Origin: an uncultured Erysipelotrichaceae bacterium
GTDB taxonomy: Bacteria > Bacillota_I > Bacilli_A > Erysipelotrichales > Erysipelotrichaceae
Assembly (NCBI GenBank): GCA_947036815.1
Contig: CAMQRS010000006.1
Location: 1 to 50,945 of the forward strand
DNA: 50,945 nt
Direction of reading: 5' to 3'
In this document: piece after piece, positions 9,309 to 17,458 of the stretch
Position numbering within the stretch: position 1 is the stretch's first letter
How the letters are laid out: each line of letters begins with the position of its first letter
Notes under the pieces: generated by a model
What the model was told of the DNA's origin: nothing
Database searches by the model: none
Seen by the model: the letters and a program-made list of their open reading frames with translations, nothing else
Made by a program: the position numbers and the translations under genes

Positions 9309-10214
9309 ATGAGAGAAATATGTATGAAAATAATAGTTGTTGTTTGTTTGTCTTTGCTGGTTGTTTTTATGATGCCTAAAGATTCTGTGGAAAAAGAAGA
9401 AAAGCCCGATAAAAAAGTAAGCAATGCACAAGACGATAAAATATATGTGTCACTGCAAACGCAGGGAGAGATAACACAAATAGAACTAGAAACATACTTG
9501 ATAGGAGTAGTTGCTAGTGAAATGCCTTATTCATTTGAACTTGAAGCAGTGAAGGCTCAAGCTGTTGCTGCAAGAACGTTTGTATCTCAAAGAGGATATG
9601 AGGTAGATAATACAATCAACTCTCAAGTATATAAAAATGAAGGGGAGCTGAAAGAAATATTCGATGAAAATTATGAGGAAATGAAAGTTGTTGTTGAAAC
9701 TGCAATCACTAAAACTAAAGGAGAAGTTATTACATACCAAGGGAATGTGATATCTGCCCTATTTTATTCATCCAATAATGGATTTAGTAATGACTCGCAA
9801 GACTATTTCAGTAATGAATATCCGTATTTAAGTAGTGTAGAGTCAACGTGGGATTTGAATTTTGAGCATACGACACAAACGACAACACTCACTAAGAATG
9901 AAGTGATGGATGCATTGGATGTGAGTGGCTTAGACATAAACAATATAGTTAAATATGACAATGGATATATCAATACAATAGACATAGGAAGTAAAACGTT
10001 TAGTGGTAGAGAAGTAAGAGAGTTACTAGGATTACGGTCTTCTTGTTTCACTATTGAGGTAGCAGATAGCGTTATTATTGAAACAGTTGGGTATGGACAT
10101 GGAGTAGGAATGTCCCAATACGGGGCACAAGGAATGGCATTAGAAGGCTATACGTATGATGAAATTATTAAGCATTATTACCAAGGTGTGGAAATTGAAA
10201 ATTTAAATGAATAA
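9309..10214 (+). CDS. spoIID: Stage II sporulation protein D, peptidoglycan lytic transglycosylase
   Basis: A 301-residue protein (start ATG 9309, 7 bases after GAGGTG; an upstream in-frame GTG lies in the hairpin). One N-terminal TM helix (about 7-22) is followed by the SpoIID domain: ELETYLIGVVASEMP with the conserved Glu71 of the catalytic cleft, VKAQAVAARTFV, and the C-terminal GYGHGVGMSQYGAQGM zinc/substrate region. SpoIID degrades denuded glycan strands with SpoIIM and SpoIIP during engulfment of the forespore and is made in the mother cell under sigma-E in Bacillus. It sits 5' of a spoIIQ-like gene and mbl, matching Bacillus order. No convincing sigma-E promoter was identified. Confidence 0.93.
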   Translation: MREICMKIIVVVCLSLLVVFMMPKDSVEKEEKPDKKVSNAQDDKIYVSLQTQGEITQIELETYLIGVVASEMPYSFELEAVKAQAVAARTFVSQRGYEVDNTINSQVYKNEGELKEIFDENYEEMKVVVETAITKTKGEVITYQGNVISALFYSSNNGFSNDSQDYFSNEYPYLSSVESTWDLNFEHTTQTTTLTKNEVMDALDVSGLDINNIVKYDNGYINTIDIGSKTFSGREVRELLGLRSSCFTIEVADSVIIETVGYGHGVGMSQYGAQGMALEGYTYDEIIKHYYQGVEIENLNE

Positions 10215-10253
10215 AAAAATGCATAAAGTACATACTCTTAATGAGGTGAAAAT

Positions 10254-10868
10254 ATGTATACTTATAAGAAACCAAATAATTATAGAAAGATATGGTTTTC
10301 GTTTGCATTTATGTTAGTAGGAGTAGGATTTTTAGGGATTATGTTGTTGTATCAGCCTATGGAAAAGGACGAGGTACTTCCTGTTATTAAAGAAGAGAAA
10401 GAAGTAGTTATTACATTACCTGATGAACCAGAAATAATCATTCTTCCTTTTGATGTAGAAGCAAATATAGTATTAGAATACTATGATGGAAGTGCACACG
10501 AAATTGCAGATTTTACAAAATTTGAAGATGTATATCGTCCAAATCAAGGAATTGATTATGCATTTAATGGTGAAGTGTTTGAAGTGAAATCAATGAGCTC
10601 TGGAGAAGTAAGCCAAGTGAAAAATGATGAAATATTTGGACATACCATTAGCGTTACCAATGGAGATTTAACAATTACTTATCAAAGTTTAGATGCAATC
10701 AATCTAAAAGAAGGCGATAAAGTGGAGCAAGGTAGCGTACTTGGTAATACATCAACAAACACGTATAATGCTGAATTAGGCAATCACTTGCATGTGGTAG
10801 TTAAGTATAAAGACAAATTAGTAGACCCTAAAACAGTGATCGACAAAAAAATAAGTGAGCTTGAGTAG
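10254..10868 (+). CDS. spoIIQ: SpoIIQ-like degenerate LytM/M23 protein
   Basis: A 204-residue membrane-anchored protein. TM is at about 13-34, a short linker follows, then a LytM (M23) domain from about residue 90: RPNQGIDYAF, GEVSQVKNDEIFGH, DLTITYQSLDAI, GDKVEQGSVLG and GNHLHVVV. The first metal-ligand His of active LytM enzymes (H-x-G-x-D) is Asn here, while the later HLH is kept; loss of the first His also occurs in Bacillus SpoIIQ. SpoIIQ is the forespore half of the SpoIIQ-SpoIIIAH channel and engulfment zipper. Position directly after spoIID supports this. RBS GAGGTG at 10243-10248. An ordinary M23 protein is the alternative. Confidence 0.82.
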   Translation: MYTYKKPNNYRKIWFSFAFMLVGVGFLGIMLLYQPMEKDEVLPVIKEEKEVVITLPDEPEIIILPFDVEANIVLEYYDGSAHEIADFTKFEDVYRPNQGIDYAFNGEVFEVKSMSSGEVSQVKNDEIFGHTISVTNGDLTITYQSLDAINLKEGDKVEQGSVLGNTSTNTYNAELGNHLHVVVKYKDKLVDPKTVIDKKISELE

Positions 10869-10889
10869 TGCCGTATGGCACTACTTTTT
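10865..10889 (+). terminator. Rho-independent terminator after spoIIQ-like gene
   Basis: GTAGTGCC (10865-10872) pairs with GGCACTAC (10877-10884) around a GTAT loop, followed by TTTTT. It overlaps the stop codon. Confidence 0.85.
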
Positions 10890-10923
10890 AAGTGTAAAGT
10901 ATTCTTTATATTTAAAATGATTG

Positions 10924-10932
10924 TGTTATAAT
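10924..10932 (+). promoter_or_regulatory. Extended -10 promoter for mbl
   Basis: TGTTATAAT is a perfect extended -10 (TGnTATAAT). A weak TTTATA -35 lies 16 bases upstream of the TATAAT (10905-10910). Confidence 0.6.
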
Positions 10933-10961
10933 AGTAAAGCAAGTTAGAAAGTGAGGATTTT

Positions 10962-11951
10962 ATGTTATTATCAAAAGAAATAGGTATCGATTTAGGTACA
11001 GCGAATTTATTAATTTATGTTAAGGGAGAAGGAATCGTAGTTGATGAACCTTCAGTAGTGGCAATAGATGCAGAAACAAGAAAGTGCTTAGCTGCAGGTA
11101 ATGAAGCTAAAAATATGTTAGGAAGAACACCAGGTAGAGTATTGGCAATACGTCCGTTAAAAGATGGAGTTATTGCTGATTTTGAAGTGACAGAAATCAT
11201 GCTTAACTACTTCTTAAAAAAATTGAATATTAAAGGAATGTTTAAAAGACCTACAATTTTAATCTGTTGTCCTTCAAATATTACAAGTGTAGAAAGAAAT
11301 GCAATTCGTGATTGTGCTTACCGTGCAGGAGCGAAAAAAGTATTTATTGAAGAAGAACCAAAAGTTGCTGCTGTAGGAGCAGGATTAGATATTAGTAAAC
11401 CAAGTGGATGTATGGTATTAGATATTGGTGGGGGAACTACGGATATCGCAGTATTATCATTGGGAGAAATTGTAACTAGTACATCATTAAAAATTGCTGG
11501 AGATACATTAGATAGAGATATTATCCGTTACTTAAAAGATCATAAAAAATTACTAGTTGGTGAAAGAACTGGGGAAGAAATTAAAAAACAAATCGGGACT
11601 GCACGTCTTGATAGAGAAGAAAAATTCATGAACGTTAGTGGACGTGATTTAGTTACTGGATTACCTCATGTAGTTTCAATTAGTAGTGCTGAAGTAGAAG
11701 GAGCGTTCCATGACTCGTTACAACAAATTGTAGCAGCTTGTAAAACAGTGTTAGAACAAACACCTCCTGAGCTATCAAGTGATATTATTACTCGTGGAGT
11801 TGTGATTACAGGTGGTGGAGCTTTATTAGAAGGTTTTGATGAATTGTTGTCAGAAGAATTACACGTTCCAGTATTCCCAGCTGAAAATGCATTAACATGT
11901 GTTGCTGAAGGGACAGGAATTTTATTAGAAAATTTAGACTTTAGAAAATAG
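10962..11951 (+). CDS. mbl: MreB-family actin homologue, Mbl type
   Basis: A 329-residue bacterial actin. The phosphate-1 loop is GIDLGTANLLIYVKG at the N-terminus, phosphate-2 is VLDIGGGTTDIAV, and the adenosine site is VVITGGGALLEG. Closest remembered match is B. subtilis Mbl (shared GRTPGRVLAIRPLKDGVIADFEVTE and ITSVERNAIRD), and its place after spoIID/spoIIQ matches the mbl locus rather than mreBCD. Filaments guide lateral wall synthesis and cell shape. Own promoter at 10924. It probably shares a transcript with tagO, 12 bases downstream. Confidence 0.92.
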   Translation: MLLSKEIGIDLGTANLLIYVKGEGIVVDEPSVVAIDAETRKCLAAGNEAKNMLGRTPGRVLAIRPLKDGVIADFEVTEIMLNYFLKKLNIKGMFKRPTILICCPSNITSVERNAIRDCAYRAGAKKVFIEEEPKVAAVGAGLDISKPSGCMVLDIGGGTTDIAVLSLGEIVTSTSLKIAGDTLDRDIIRYLKDHKKLLVGERTGEEIKKQIGTARLDREEKFMNVSGRDLVTGLPHVVSISSAEVEGAFHDSLQQIVAACKTVLEQTPPELSSDIITRGVVITGGGALLEGFDELLSEELHVPVFPAENALTCVAEGTGILLENLDFRK

Positions 11952-11963
11952 AGGAGGGTTTTT

Positions 11964-13028
11964 ATGCAGGAATTTGCATATCTCGTTGTTCCTTTTATCA
12001 TTTCTGTTTCTTTAACACCGATTGTGAAAGTGATTGCAAAGCATTTGGGTGCCTATGCACATATTAATGAGCGTAGTGTACATACAAAAGTAATTACCAG
12101 AGTTGGTGGAGTTGCTATTTATTTAGCATTTATTTTAAGTATGACCTATTTTTCGGACTCTATTGATGGGACAATTAAAGGTTTGCTTTTCGGTTCTGGA
12201 ATTTTGTTTGTCGGAGGATTAATTGATGACATGTGTGATTTAAAGCCGATTATAAAGATACTCTTTCAATTAGCAGCGACACTTGTGTTGATTTTTGTCG
12301 GAGGAATAGAATTAGATATTATTCGTTTACCATTAGGCATTGTTATTGATATGGGAGTCATCTCTTTTATTGTGACAATACTTTGGGTTATAGGAATAAC
12401 CAACGCGATAAATTTAATAGATGGATTAGACGGACTTGCAGGTGGAGTTTGTACTATCATTTTAGTTACGATAGCATTTATATCGTTTATTGATCAAAGA
12501 AGTGATATTGCAATGCTAAGTTTAATATTAGCGGGTTCAATCTTAGGTTTTTTAGTGTTCAATATACATCCGGCTAGTGTGATGATGGGAGATTGTGGAT
12601 CTCTATTTATAGGGTTTTTCATTGCTTCAATTTCACTAATGGGATTTAAAAGTTCTACTTTTATTACACTGGGATTTCCCATATTACTGTTAAGTGTTCC
12701 TATTATAGATACACTGAGTGCGATTGCAAGACGGAAGCTATCGGGAAAAAGTTTTTCTGATGCAGATAAAATGCATTTTCACCACATGTTGATGGAACGA
12801 TTCGGACATAGAAATTCAGTATTTATTATATATGCAATAACGATTTGCTTTGGGTTAAGCGCCTATGTATATATTCTTAATAATGCATTAGGTATCGTTT
12901 TGATGTGTATTCTTTTCTTTTTGATTGAGTTATTTATTGAAAAAACACATATGATATCTAAACGATATCGCCCGATATTGGGGTTTCTAAAAAGAGTGCG
13001 TATACTATTTAGAAAGATTTTTAAATAA
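11964..13028 (+). CDS. tagO: UDP-GlcNAc:undecaprenyl-phosphate GlcNAc-1-phosphate transferase
   Basis: A 354-residue, ~10-11 TM glycosyltransferase of the MraY/WecA/TagO family. Signature parts in order: GGLIDDMCDLKP (Asp88/Asp89), NAINLIDGLDGLAGG (about 147-161), MMGDCGSLFIGF with Asp210, and HFHHMLMERFGHR (from 271), the HIHHLL-like cytoplasmic loop that binds the UDP-sugar. It starts the lipid-linked synthesis of wall teichoic acid or surface polysaccharide. The KxHHxLM-type loop and absence of MraY hallmarks favour TagO/WecA over MraY. Directly follows mbl (RBS GAGGAGGG), linking glycan initiation to the cytoskeletal gene. Confidence 0.9.
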   Translation: MQEFAYLVVPFIISVSLTPIVKVIAKHLGAYAHINERSVHTKVITRVGGVAIYLAFILSMTYFSDSIDGTIKGLLFGSGILFVGGLIDDMCDLKPIIKILFQLAATLVLIFVGGIELDIIRLPLGIVIDMGVISFIVTILWVIGITNAINLIDGLDGLAGGVCTIILVTIAFISFIDQRSDIAMLSLILAGSILGFLVFNIHPASVMMGDCGSLFIGFFIASISLMGFKSSTFITLGFPILLLSVPIIDTLSAIARRKLSGKSFSDADKMHFHHMLMERFGHRNSVFIIYAITICFGLSAYVYILNNALGIVLMCILFFLIELFIEKTHMISKRYRPILGFLKRVRILFRKIFK

Positions 13029-13051
13029 TACGAAACTACATAAGTAGATAA

Positions 13052-13088
13052 AAAAGCAGTGGTTATATAAATAACTACTGCTTTTTTT
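13052..13088 (+). terminator. Strong rho-independent terminator after tagO
   Basis: A 15-bp stem, AAAAGCAGTGGTTAT (13052-13066) against ATAACTACTGCTTTT (13071-13085) with one G-T pair, followed by more T. Confidence 0.88.
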
Positions 13089-13211
13089 GTATGTTAGGGT
13101 ATTGAAATATGAATTATGACAAAGTGTTTGTAAACTAATATTCATAGGACTTATTTATTTTATAGGAAATATTGATTTAATCACATATAAAATAGTATGG
13201 AGGTAATAATT

Positions 13212-13763
13212 ATGGATTATTTAGAAACGTTAAAAAAATTATTAAGAAGTAGTGATCATGTTACATTGGTAAAAGAGGAGCAATATTGGCATACGGTATG
13301 GAATCAGTATATATCAGAATGTAGTGATTACTATGAGGGGTTGTCCAATTATGATGCAATTACTCGTTTAATATCAGAACAAAATTATACACAACGAAGT
13401 CAACATACAGGATGCAAGAGTTTAGGAGTTCGAATTCGAGTAGGAGATATATGCTTTATCGATTTTGGGAAAGCGTATTTAAATGAAGCTGGATTTCAAC
13501 ACTTTGGATTCATACTTACCATAAAAAATCATAAAGCGTTAGTCATACCGATGACAAGTCATCGAAATAAAAAAAGTGAATTAGAAAAAAATCACCTGTT
13601 TTATATTGGGAAAATTGAAGGGATGGCGAAAGATTCTACCTTGTTTTTAAATGATGCTAGATTTATAAATACAGCTAGAATTATAGATGTAAAGGCACAC
13701 ATACCTAAAAATAGTGGATTATTCAAAGATATTTCACAAAGGTTTTGTGAAACTGTAAAGTAG
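13212..13763 (+). CDS. Solitary MazF/PemK-fold protein with N-terminal extension
   Basis: A 183-residue protein. Start ATG 13212 is preferred over the in-frame ATG at 13197 because GGAGGT lies inside the longer version, 8 bases upstream. Residues ~75-160 resemble the MazF/PemK barrel: RVGDICFIDF, GFQHFGFIL (compare GVRPVVII), ALVIPMTSH (compare AAITS) and GMAKDSTLFLNDARFINTARI (compare GLEKDSVILLEQIRTI). The Thr in PMTS is kept, but the catalytic Arg position in GVRP is Gln. The first ~70 residues are an unrecognised mostly helical extension. No antitoxin-sized gene adjoins: tagO's terminator lies upstream and spoIIE follows. It may be an inactive or repurposed RNA-binding barrel. Confidence 0.6.
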   Translation: MDYLETLKKLLRSSDHVTLVKEEQYWHTVWNQYISECSDYYEGLSNYDAITRLISEQNYTQRSQHTGCKSLGVRIRVGDICFIDFGKAYLNEAGFQHFGFILTIKNHKALVIPMTSHRNKKSELEKNHLFYIGKIEGMAKDSTLFLNDARFINTARIIDVKAHIPKNSGLFKDISQRFCETVK

Positions 13764-13771
13764 CTACATTC

Positions 13772-13778
13772 TTCGACA
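13772..13778 (-). promoter_or_regulatory. Candidate Spo0A box upstream of spoIIE
   Basis: TTCGACA is the exact reverse complement of the 0A box TGTCGAA. It lies 50 bases before the spoIIE ATG, with a possible -10 TACTAT at 13801-13806. spoIIE is a direct Spo0A target in Bacillus. A 7-mer match can be chance; the position is the argument. Confidence 0.45.
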
Positions 13779-13827
13779 TAATATATTCATAACAAAAGTG
13801 TACTATTGTATACGAAGGAGTGAATAT

Positions 13828-15636
13828 ATGCAAAAAACATTTCAATTAGAAAAAGAAAAAATTAATTTTATGCCTGTACTTTATGTATTTTATGGAATAT
13901 TGATTGGAATCAGTTCGCATATATATGTAGTTGTTTTTTCGATGTTAGCTTTTACACTAATCAATAAGGAATTTAAAACTTATGGGGCGTTTACGCTTTC
14001 AATACTTATGAGTAACTATCTAAGTGGATCGGACGAATGGATTATGTATGCGATACAAGCAGGATTTGTTTATGCCTGCGTGAAGGGGATTAAGCATTTT
14101 GATTTTTCGATGATATATTTGTGCGCTTGTAATACAGTGCTAATAATAATCATGTCTATGATACGAGGGGATGATTTAGCTTTATCGTTTATGCTTAGTA
14201 TAGGGTATGCATTGTTAAGTATAAGTATGATAGATTCACAACAAACCGTAAATAATAACATAATTATATGTTGTTTACTCTATTTCTTAGGGGTAGCATA
14301 TTATCCTGATTTTGAGTATTTATTATCTGTTGTGTTATTATCTGTATTTGTATTTCAAAGTTCAATCCATATTTATTTTGTATTGATATTTTACTTTTAT
14401 TTTCAGGCTGTTTCTCCGGTGTTATTACTATATGCACTGTTTATGAATCAGCAAAAGAGTGATTATTTCTTATATGCACTTGGCTCACTAGCGTTGTTGG
14501 TTGTTGAAATAAGATATGAATTCTTAGTGTTTAGTTTTATAGTAATGTTGTTTGCCTTGTTTATGGGTAACGAGGAAAGTAGTGTGTCGCAGAAAACGTT
14601 GAATCTTGAAAAGAGTCATCAGTTGTTGCTGCAACAAAACTTTTATAAACAGTTGATGAATTTCAGTCATATTTTCCATGATTTAGGAAAGTATTATGAA
14701 TATAAGTTTAAAGTAGAAGGGGAATTGTTGATGCTTATGTCTGATGCACTTAGTTATAATGCGAAGGTGTGTAAGCAGTATATATATGTAAAAGAAAATC
14801 GTAAGCAAAGAATTATGGAAGCGATAAAAGGGTATAAATTCAACTTAAATGAATGTGAATATGAAGAGGATGGAAATAAGATTAGAGTTACGCTTTATGT
14901 AGATCAAGTGTATGACGAAGAAATTGAATATGTAATTCAGCCTTTGATTGAGAAGATATGTGAATGTAAAATGAAAATTAAAACTCCTAAGACAAGATTG
15001 TTTAAGGGACATAATAAATTTATTGTGTTAGAAAGTTTTGCTTATATAAATGTCGATATTTATAAAAATGAAATTGCTTATGCTAGTGTAAATGGAGATC
15101 AGAGTTCGTACTTTAAAATGGATAATCAAAGTTTCTGTATGCTAAGTGATGGAATGGGTAAAGGGGCTAATGCACACCAAATTAGTCAATTGATGGTTCA
15201 AATTGTGGAGAAACTATTGCGTAGTGATATTCCACAAGTAGAATGTGCAAAATTAATGAATCAGTTTATTCATAGTGATTTATATGCAACGTTAGATATA
15301 CTAAGTTTTGATCAAAAGAATAGTGTGGCGTACTTATCTAAATCAGCCTCAGCACCTACATACTTATATCGTAATGAACAATTACATGAAATGGGAGCAT
15401 CCAGTCTTCCCATAGGAATTGTAGAGCATGTGAGTGCGAATGTGTATGAAATTCCGTGTTTCAAAGATGATGTATTCATTATGGTAAGTGATGGAGTTTC
15501 AAAAGAAGAAGTGAAACGTTGGTATCATACGGATCGATCACATTCGATAAAAAATGAAGGAATTAACTTTATGAATATTCTAAAGCAAAGTAAACGTAGC
15601 GATGATGCGACTATAATTATGGCAAAGATTTCATAA
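13828..15636 (+). CDS. spoIIE: Stage II sporulation protein E, PP2C-type phosphatase
   Basis: A 602-residue protein (start ATG 13828 after AAGGAGTG; a GTG at 13798 is upstream of that RBS). The N-terminal ~240 residues are strongly hydrophobic with about eight to ten TM helices, a ~150-residue linker follows, and the C-terminal ~210 residues are a PP2C domain with SDGMGKGANAHQIS, TLDILSF, VSDGVS and the final RSDDATIIM metal-binding aspartates. SpoIIE dephosphorylates SpoIIAA to release sigma-F in the forespore and acts at the polar septum. It is clearly shorter than the ~827-residue Bacillus protein. It lies immediately before tilS-hpt-ftsH, as in Bacillus but without yabS/yabT. Confidence 0.92.
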   Translation: MQKTFQLEKEKINFMPVLYVFYGILIGISSHIYVVVFSMLAFTLINKEFKTYGAFTLSILMSNYLSGSDEWIMYAIQAGFVYACVKGIKHFDFSMIYLCACNTVLIIIMSMIRGDDLALSFMLSIGYALLSISMIDSQQTVNNNIIICCLLYFLGVAYYPDFEYLLSVVLLSVFVFQSSIHIYFVLIFYFYFQAVSPVLLLYALFMNQQKSDYFLYALGSLALLVVEIRYEFLVFSFIVMLFALFMGNEESSVSQKTLNLEKSHQLLLQQNFYKQLMNFSHIFHDLGKYYEYKFKVEGELLMLMSDALSYNAKVCKQYIYVKENRKQRIMEAIKGYKFNLNECEYEEDGNKIRVTLYVDQVYDEEIEYVIQPLIEKICECKMKIKTPKTRLFKGHNKFIVLESFAYINVDIYKNEIAYASVNGDQSSYFKMDNQSFCMLSDGMGKGANAHQISQLMVQIVEKLLRSDIPQVECAKLMNQFIHSDLYATLDILSFDQKNSVAYLSKSASAPTYLYRNEQLHEMGASSLPIGIVEHVSANVYEIPCFKDDVFIMVSDGVSKEEVKRWYHTDRSHSIKNEGINFMNILKQSKRSDDATIIMAKIS

Positions 15637-15642
15637 ACGTTG

Positions 15643-15648
15643 TATAAT
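15643..15648 (+). promoter_or_regulatory. TATAAT just before tilS (possible leaderless start)
   Basis: TATAAT is followed by six bases and then the tilS ATG at 15655. There is no Shine-Dalgarno. ATGGCA at 15619-15624 could be a -35 with an 18-base spacer. The same TATAAT-N6-ATG pattern precedes rnmV. Confidence 0.4.
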
Positions 15649-15654
15649 AAGCGC

Positions 15655-16878
15655 ATGCAAGAATTAATTAATAAAACATGGGTAATCGGAGTTAGCGGTG
15701 GTGCTGATTCTATGAGTTTACTAGACATGTGTGTAAAAGCAAATGTGGAAGTGATCGTTGCTCATGTAAACTATCAAAAAAGAAATACAGCAAACAGGGA
15801 TATGCTAGGCGTTCAAGAGTATTGTCACGCCAAGGGTATACCCTGTTTTGTGTTGTGTGTAGACAATTATGAAAAGAATGTAAACTTCCAAAGTCAGGCT
15901 AGAAAAATCAGATATGATTTTTATAAAAAACTAATAATAGAGTTTGATGCAAGTGGAGTATTGGTTGCACACCATATGGATGATGTTATTGAGACCTATG
16001 TAATGCAACAACGACGAAATAGCGAAACTGATTATTATGGGATTAAACAATCTGTCGTTATCAATGAAATGAATGTACAAAGGGTTTTGCTTGCGTATAC
16101 GAAGGAAGACTTGATTGAATATTGTGTTACTGAGGGAGTAACTTATTATGAAGATGAATCAAATCAAACGTTAGATTATACACGTAACAAAATAAGACAT
16201 ACCTTTGTAAACCAATTAAATAAGCAACAAAAATTATATATAATAGATGAAATAAATAAGAAGAATAAAGAAAAAGATATTGTGAATACACAGGTACATG
16301 GACTACTTACAAAGTATACACATACAATAATAAAAGATGTCTACTTGAAGTTGGATGTCCAGGTCCAATTACTGTATTTAAGAAAGTGGATTGTTTTGTA
16401 TGGGGATAAGTTTAATTGTACTCAAAAAGAAATAAATGAAATTCATTCAAAATTCATTTATAATTCACATCATTTTGTGCATAATATAAATGATGTGCAA
16501 CGAATTGTGTATGAGTATGATATGTTGCATATAGAGACTCGAGAATCAGAAGACTATGCATATACTTTTGATACATTACAACATTTTGATAGTTCATATT
16601 TTAGGTTACAAACAAAGGGTGAACTTATTCAACGTATCAGTGTAAGTGAAGAAGATTTTCCGATAGTAATTAGGAATGCTAAAAGTAATGATAAAATAAA
16701 ATTGAGAATGGGGACAAAGAGAGTCTCGCGGTTCTTTATTGATCAGAAAATACCTAAAAAAATAAGAGAAACATGGCCAGTTGTAGTGAATAAAGATGGT
16801 GATGTAATATTTGTTTATGGGATTGGATGTGATATTACACATTTTAGTAACAATTATTTTATCTTTATGGTAAAATAA
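15655..16878 (+). CDS. tilS: tRNA(Ile)-lysidine synthase
   Basis: A 407-residue N-type ATP pyrophosphatase that changes C34 of tRNA-Ile(CAU) to lysidine, so that AUA is read as Ile and not Met. PP-loop SGGADS is at 14-19, with ARKIRYDFY and HHMDDVIETYVMQ following as in the family; the C-terminal ~90 residues form the TilS C-domain (IRNAKSNDKIKLRMGTKRVSRFFID). Start: ATG 15655 gives the normal N-terminus; an in-frame TTG at 15640 would add five residues. Neither has a Shine-Dalgarno, so translation may depend on coupling to spoIIE (stop 15636) or on a leaderless transcript. Confidence 0.93.
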   Translation: MQELINKTWVIGVSGGADSMSLLDMCVKANVEVIVAHVNYQKRNTANRDMLGVQEYCHAKGIPCFVLCVDNYEKNVNFQSQARKIRYDFYKKLIIEFDASGVLVAHHMDDVIETYVMQQRRNSETDYYGIKQSVVINEMNVQRVLLAYTKEDLIEYCVTEGVTYYEDESNQTLDYTRNKIRHTFVNQLNKQQKLYIIDEINKKNKEKDIVNTQVHGLLTKYTHTIIKDVYLKLDVQVQLLYLRKWIVLYGDKFNCTQKEINEIHSKFIYNSHHFVHNINDVQRIVYEYDMLHIETRESEDYAYTFDTLQHFDSSYFRLQTKGELIQRISVSEEDFPIVIRNAKSNDKIKLRMGTKRVSRFFIDQKIPKKIRETWPVVVNKDGDVIFVYGIGCDITHFSNNYFIFMVK

Positions 16879-16903
16879 CCCTATTGTCTAGGAGGATTAT
16901 TAT

Positions 16904-17446
16904 ATGCATAAAGATGTACAAGAAGTATTAGTTTCAGAAGAAATGATATTAAAAAAATGTAAAGAATTAGGTAAACAAATTACCGAGGATTATTCTAAAA
17001 AAGGTGAAAACCCTTTGTTGGTTGCTTTGCTAAAAGGAAGCATTCCTTTCTTAAGTGATTTAATGAAAGAAATTGATATAGATAATTTAAAATTTGATGT
17101 AATGGCAGTGTCTAGTTATGATGGGGCAAAATCATTGGGTGATATAAAAATTAATCTTGATTTAGCATATTCATTAAAGGGTGTGAGTGTACTGTTGGTA
17201 GAGGATATTGTCGATACAGGAGTTACATTAGCTGCTGTTAAAAATATGCTTTATAATAAAGGCGCTAAAGATGTTAAAATAGTAACGTTGTTAGATAAGC
17301 CTGGAGGAAGAAAATCAGATGTGTATGCAGAATATATTGGATTTAGTATAAAAAATGAGTTTGTCATTGGTTATGGTTTAGATTACAATCAAAGTTATCG
17401 TAATTTGCCATATGTTGGAGTACTTAAGAAATCGCTTTACGAATAA
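16904..17446 (+). CDS. hpt: Hypoxanthine phosphoribosyltransferase
   Basis: A 180-residue purine-salvage enzyme converting hypoxanthine or guanine plus PRPP to IMP or GMP. The PRPP-binding signature VLLVEDIVDTGVTL is at about 96-109, SSYDG at about 70-74, and the base-pocket KNEFVIGYGLDYN near the C-terminus. RBS AGGAGG precedes the ATG. It lies between tilS and ftsH, the conserved tilS-hpt-ftsH order of Firmicutes. Confidence 0.96.
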   Translation: MHKDVQEVLVSEEMILKKCKELGKQITEDYSKKGENPLLVALLKGSIPFLSDLMKEIDIDNLKFDVMAVSSYDGAKSLGDIKINLDLAYSLKGVSVLLVEDIVDTGVTLAAVKNMLYNKGAKDVKIVTLLDKPGGRKSDVYAEYIGFSIKNEFVIGYGLDYNQSYRNLPYVGVLKKSLYE

Positions 17447-17458
17447 TAGGAGGTTATT

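Noticed and set aside
10221-10254. Sigma-F-like promoter (GCATA and GGTGAAAATA) before the spoIIQ-like gene
   Set aside because: The spacer would be 19 bases, too long for sigma-F, and the -10 overlaps the Shine-Dalgarno and start codon, so the transcript would miss the start.
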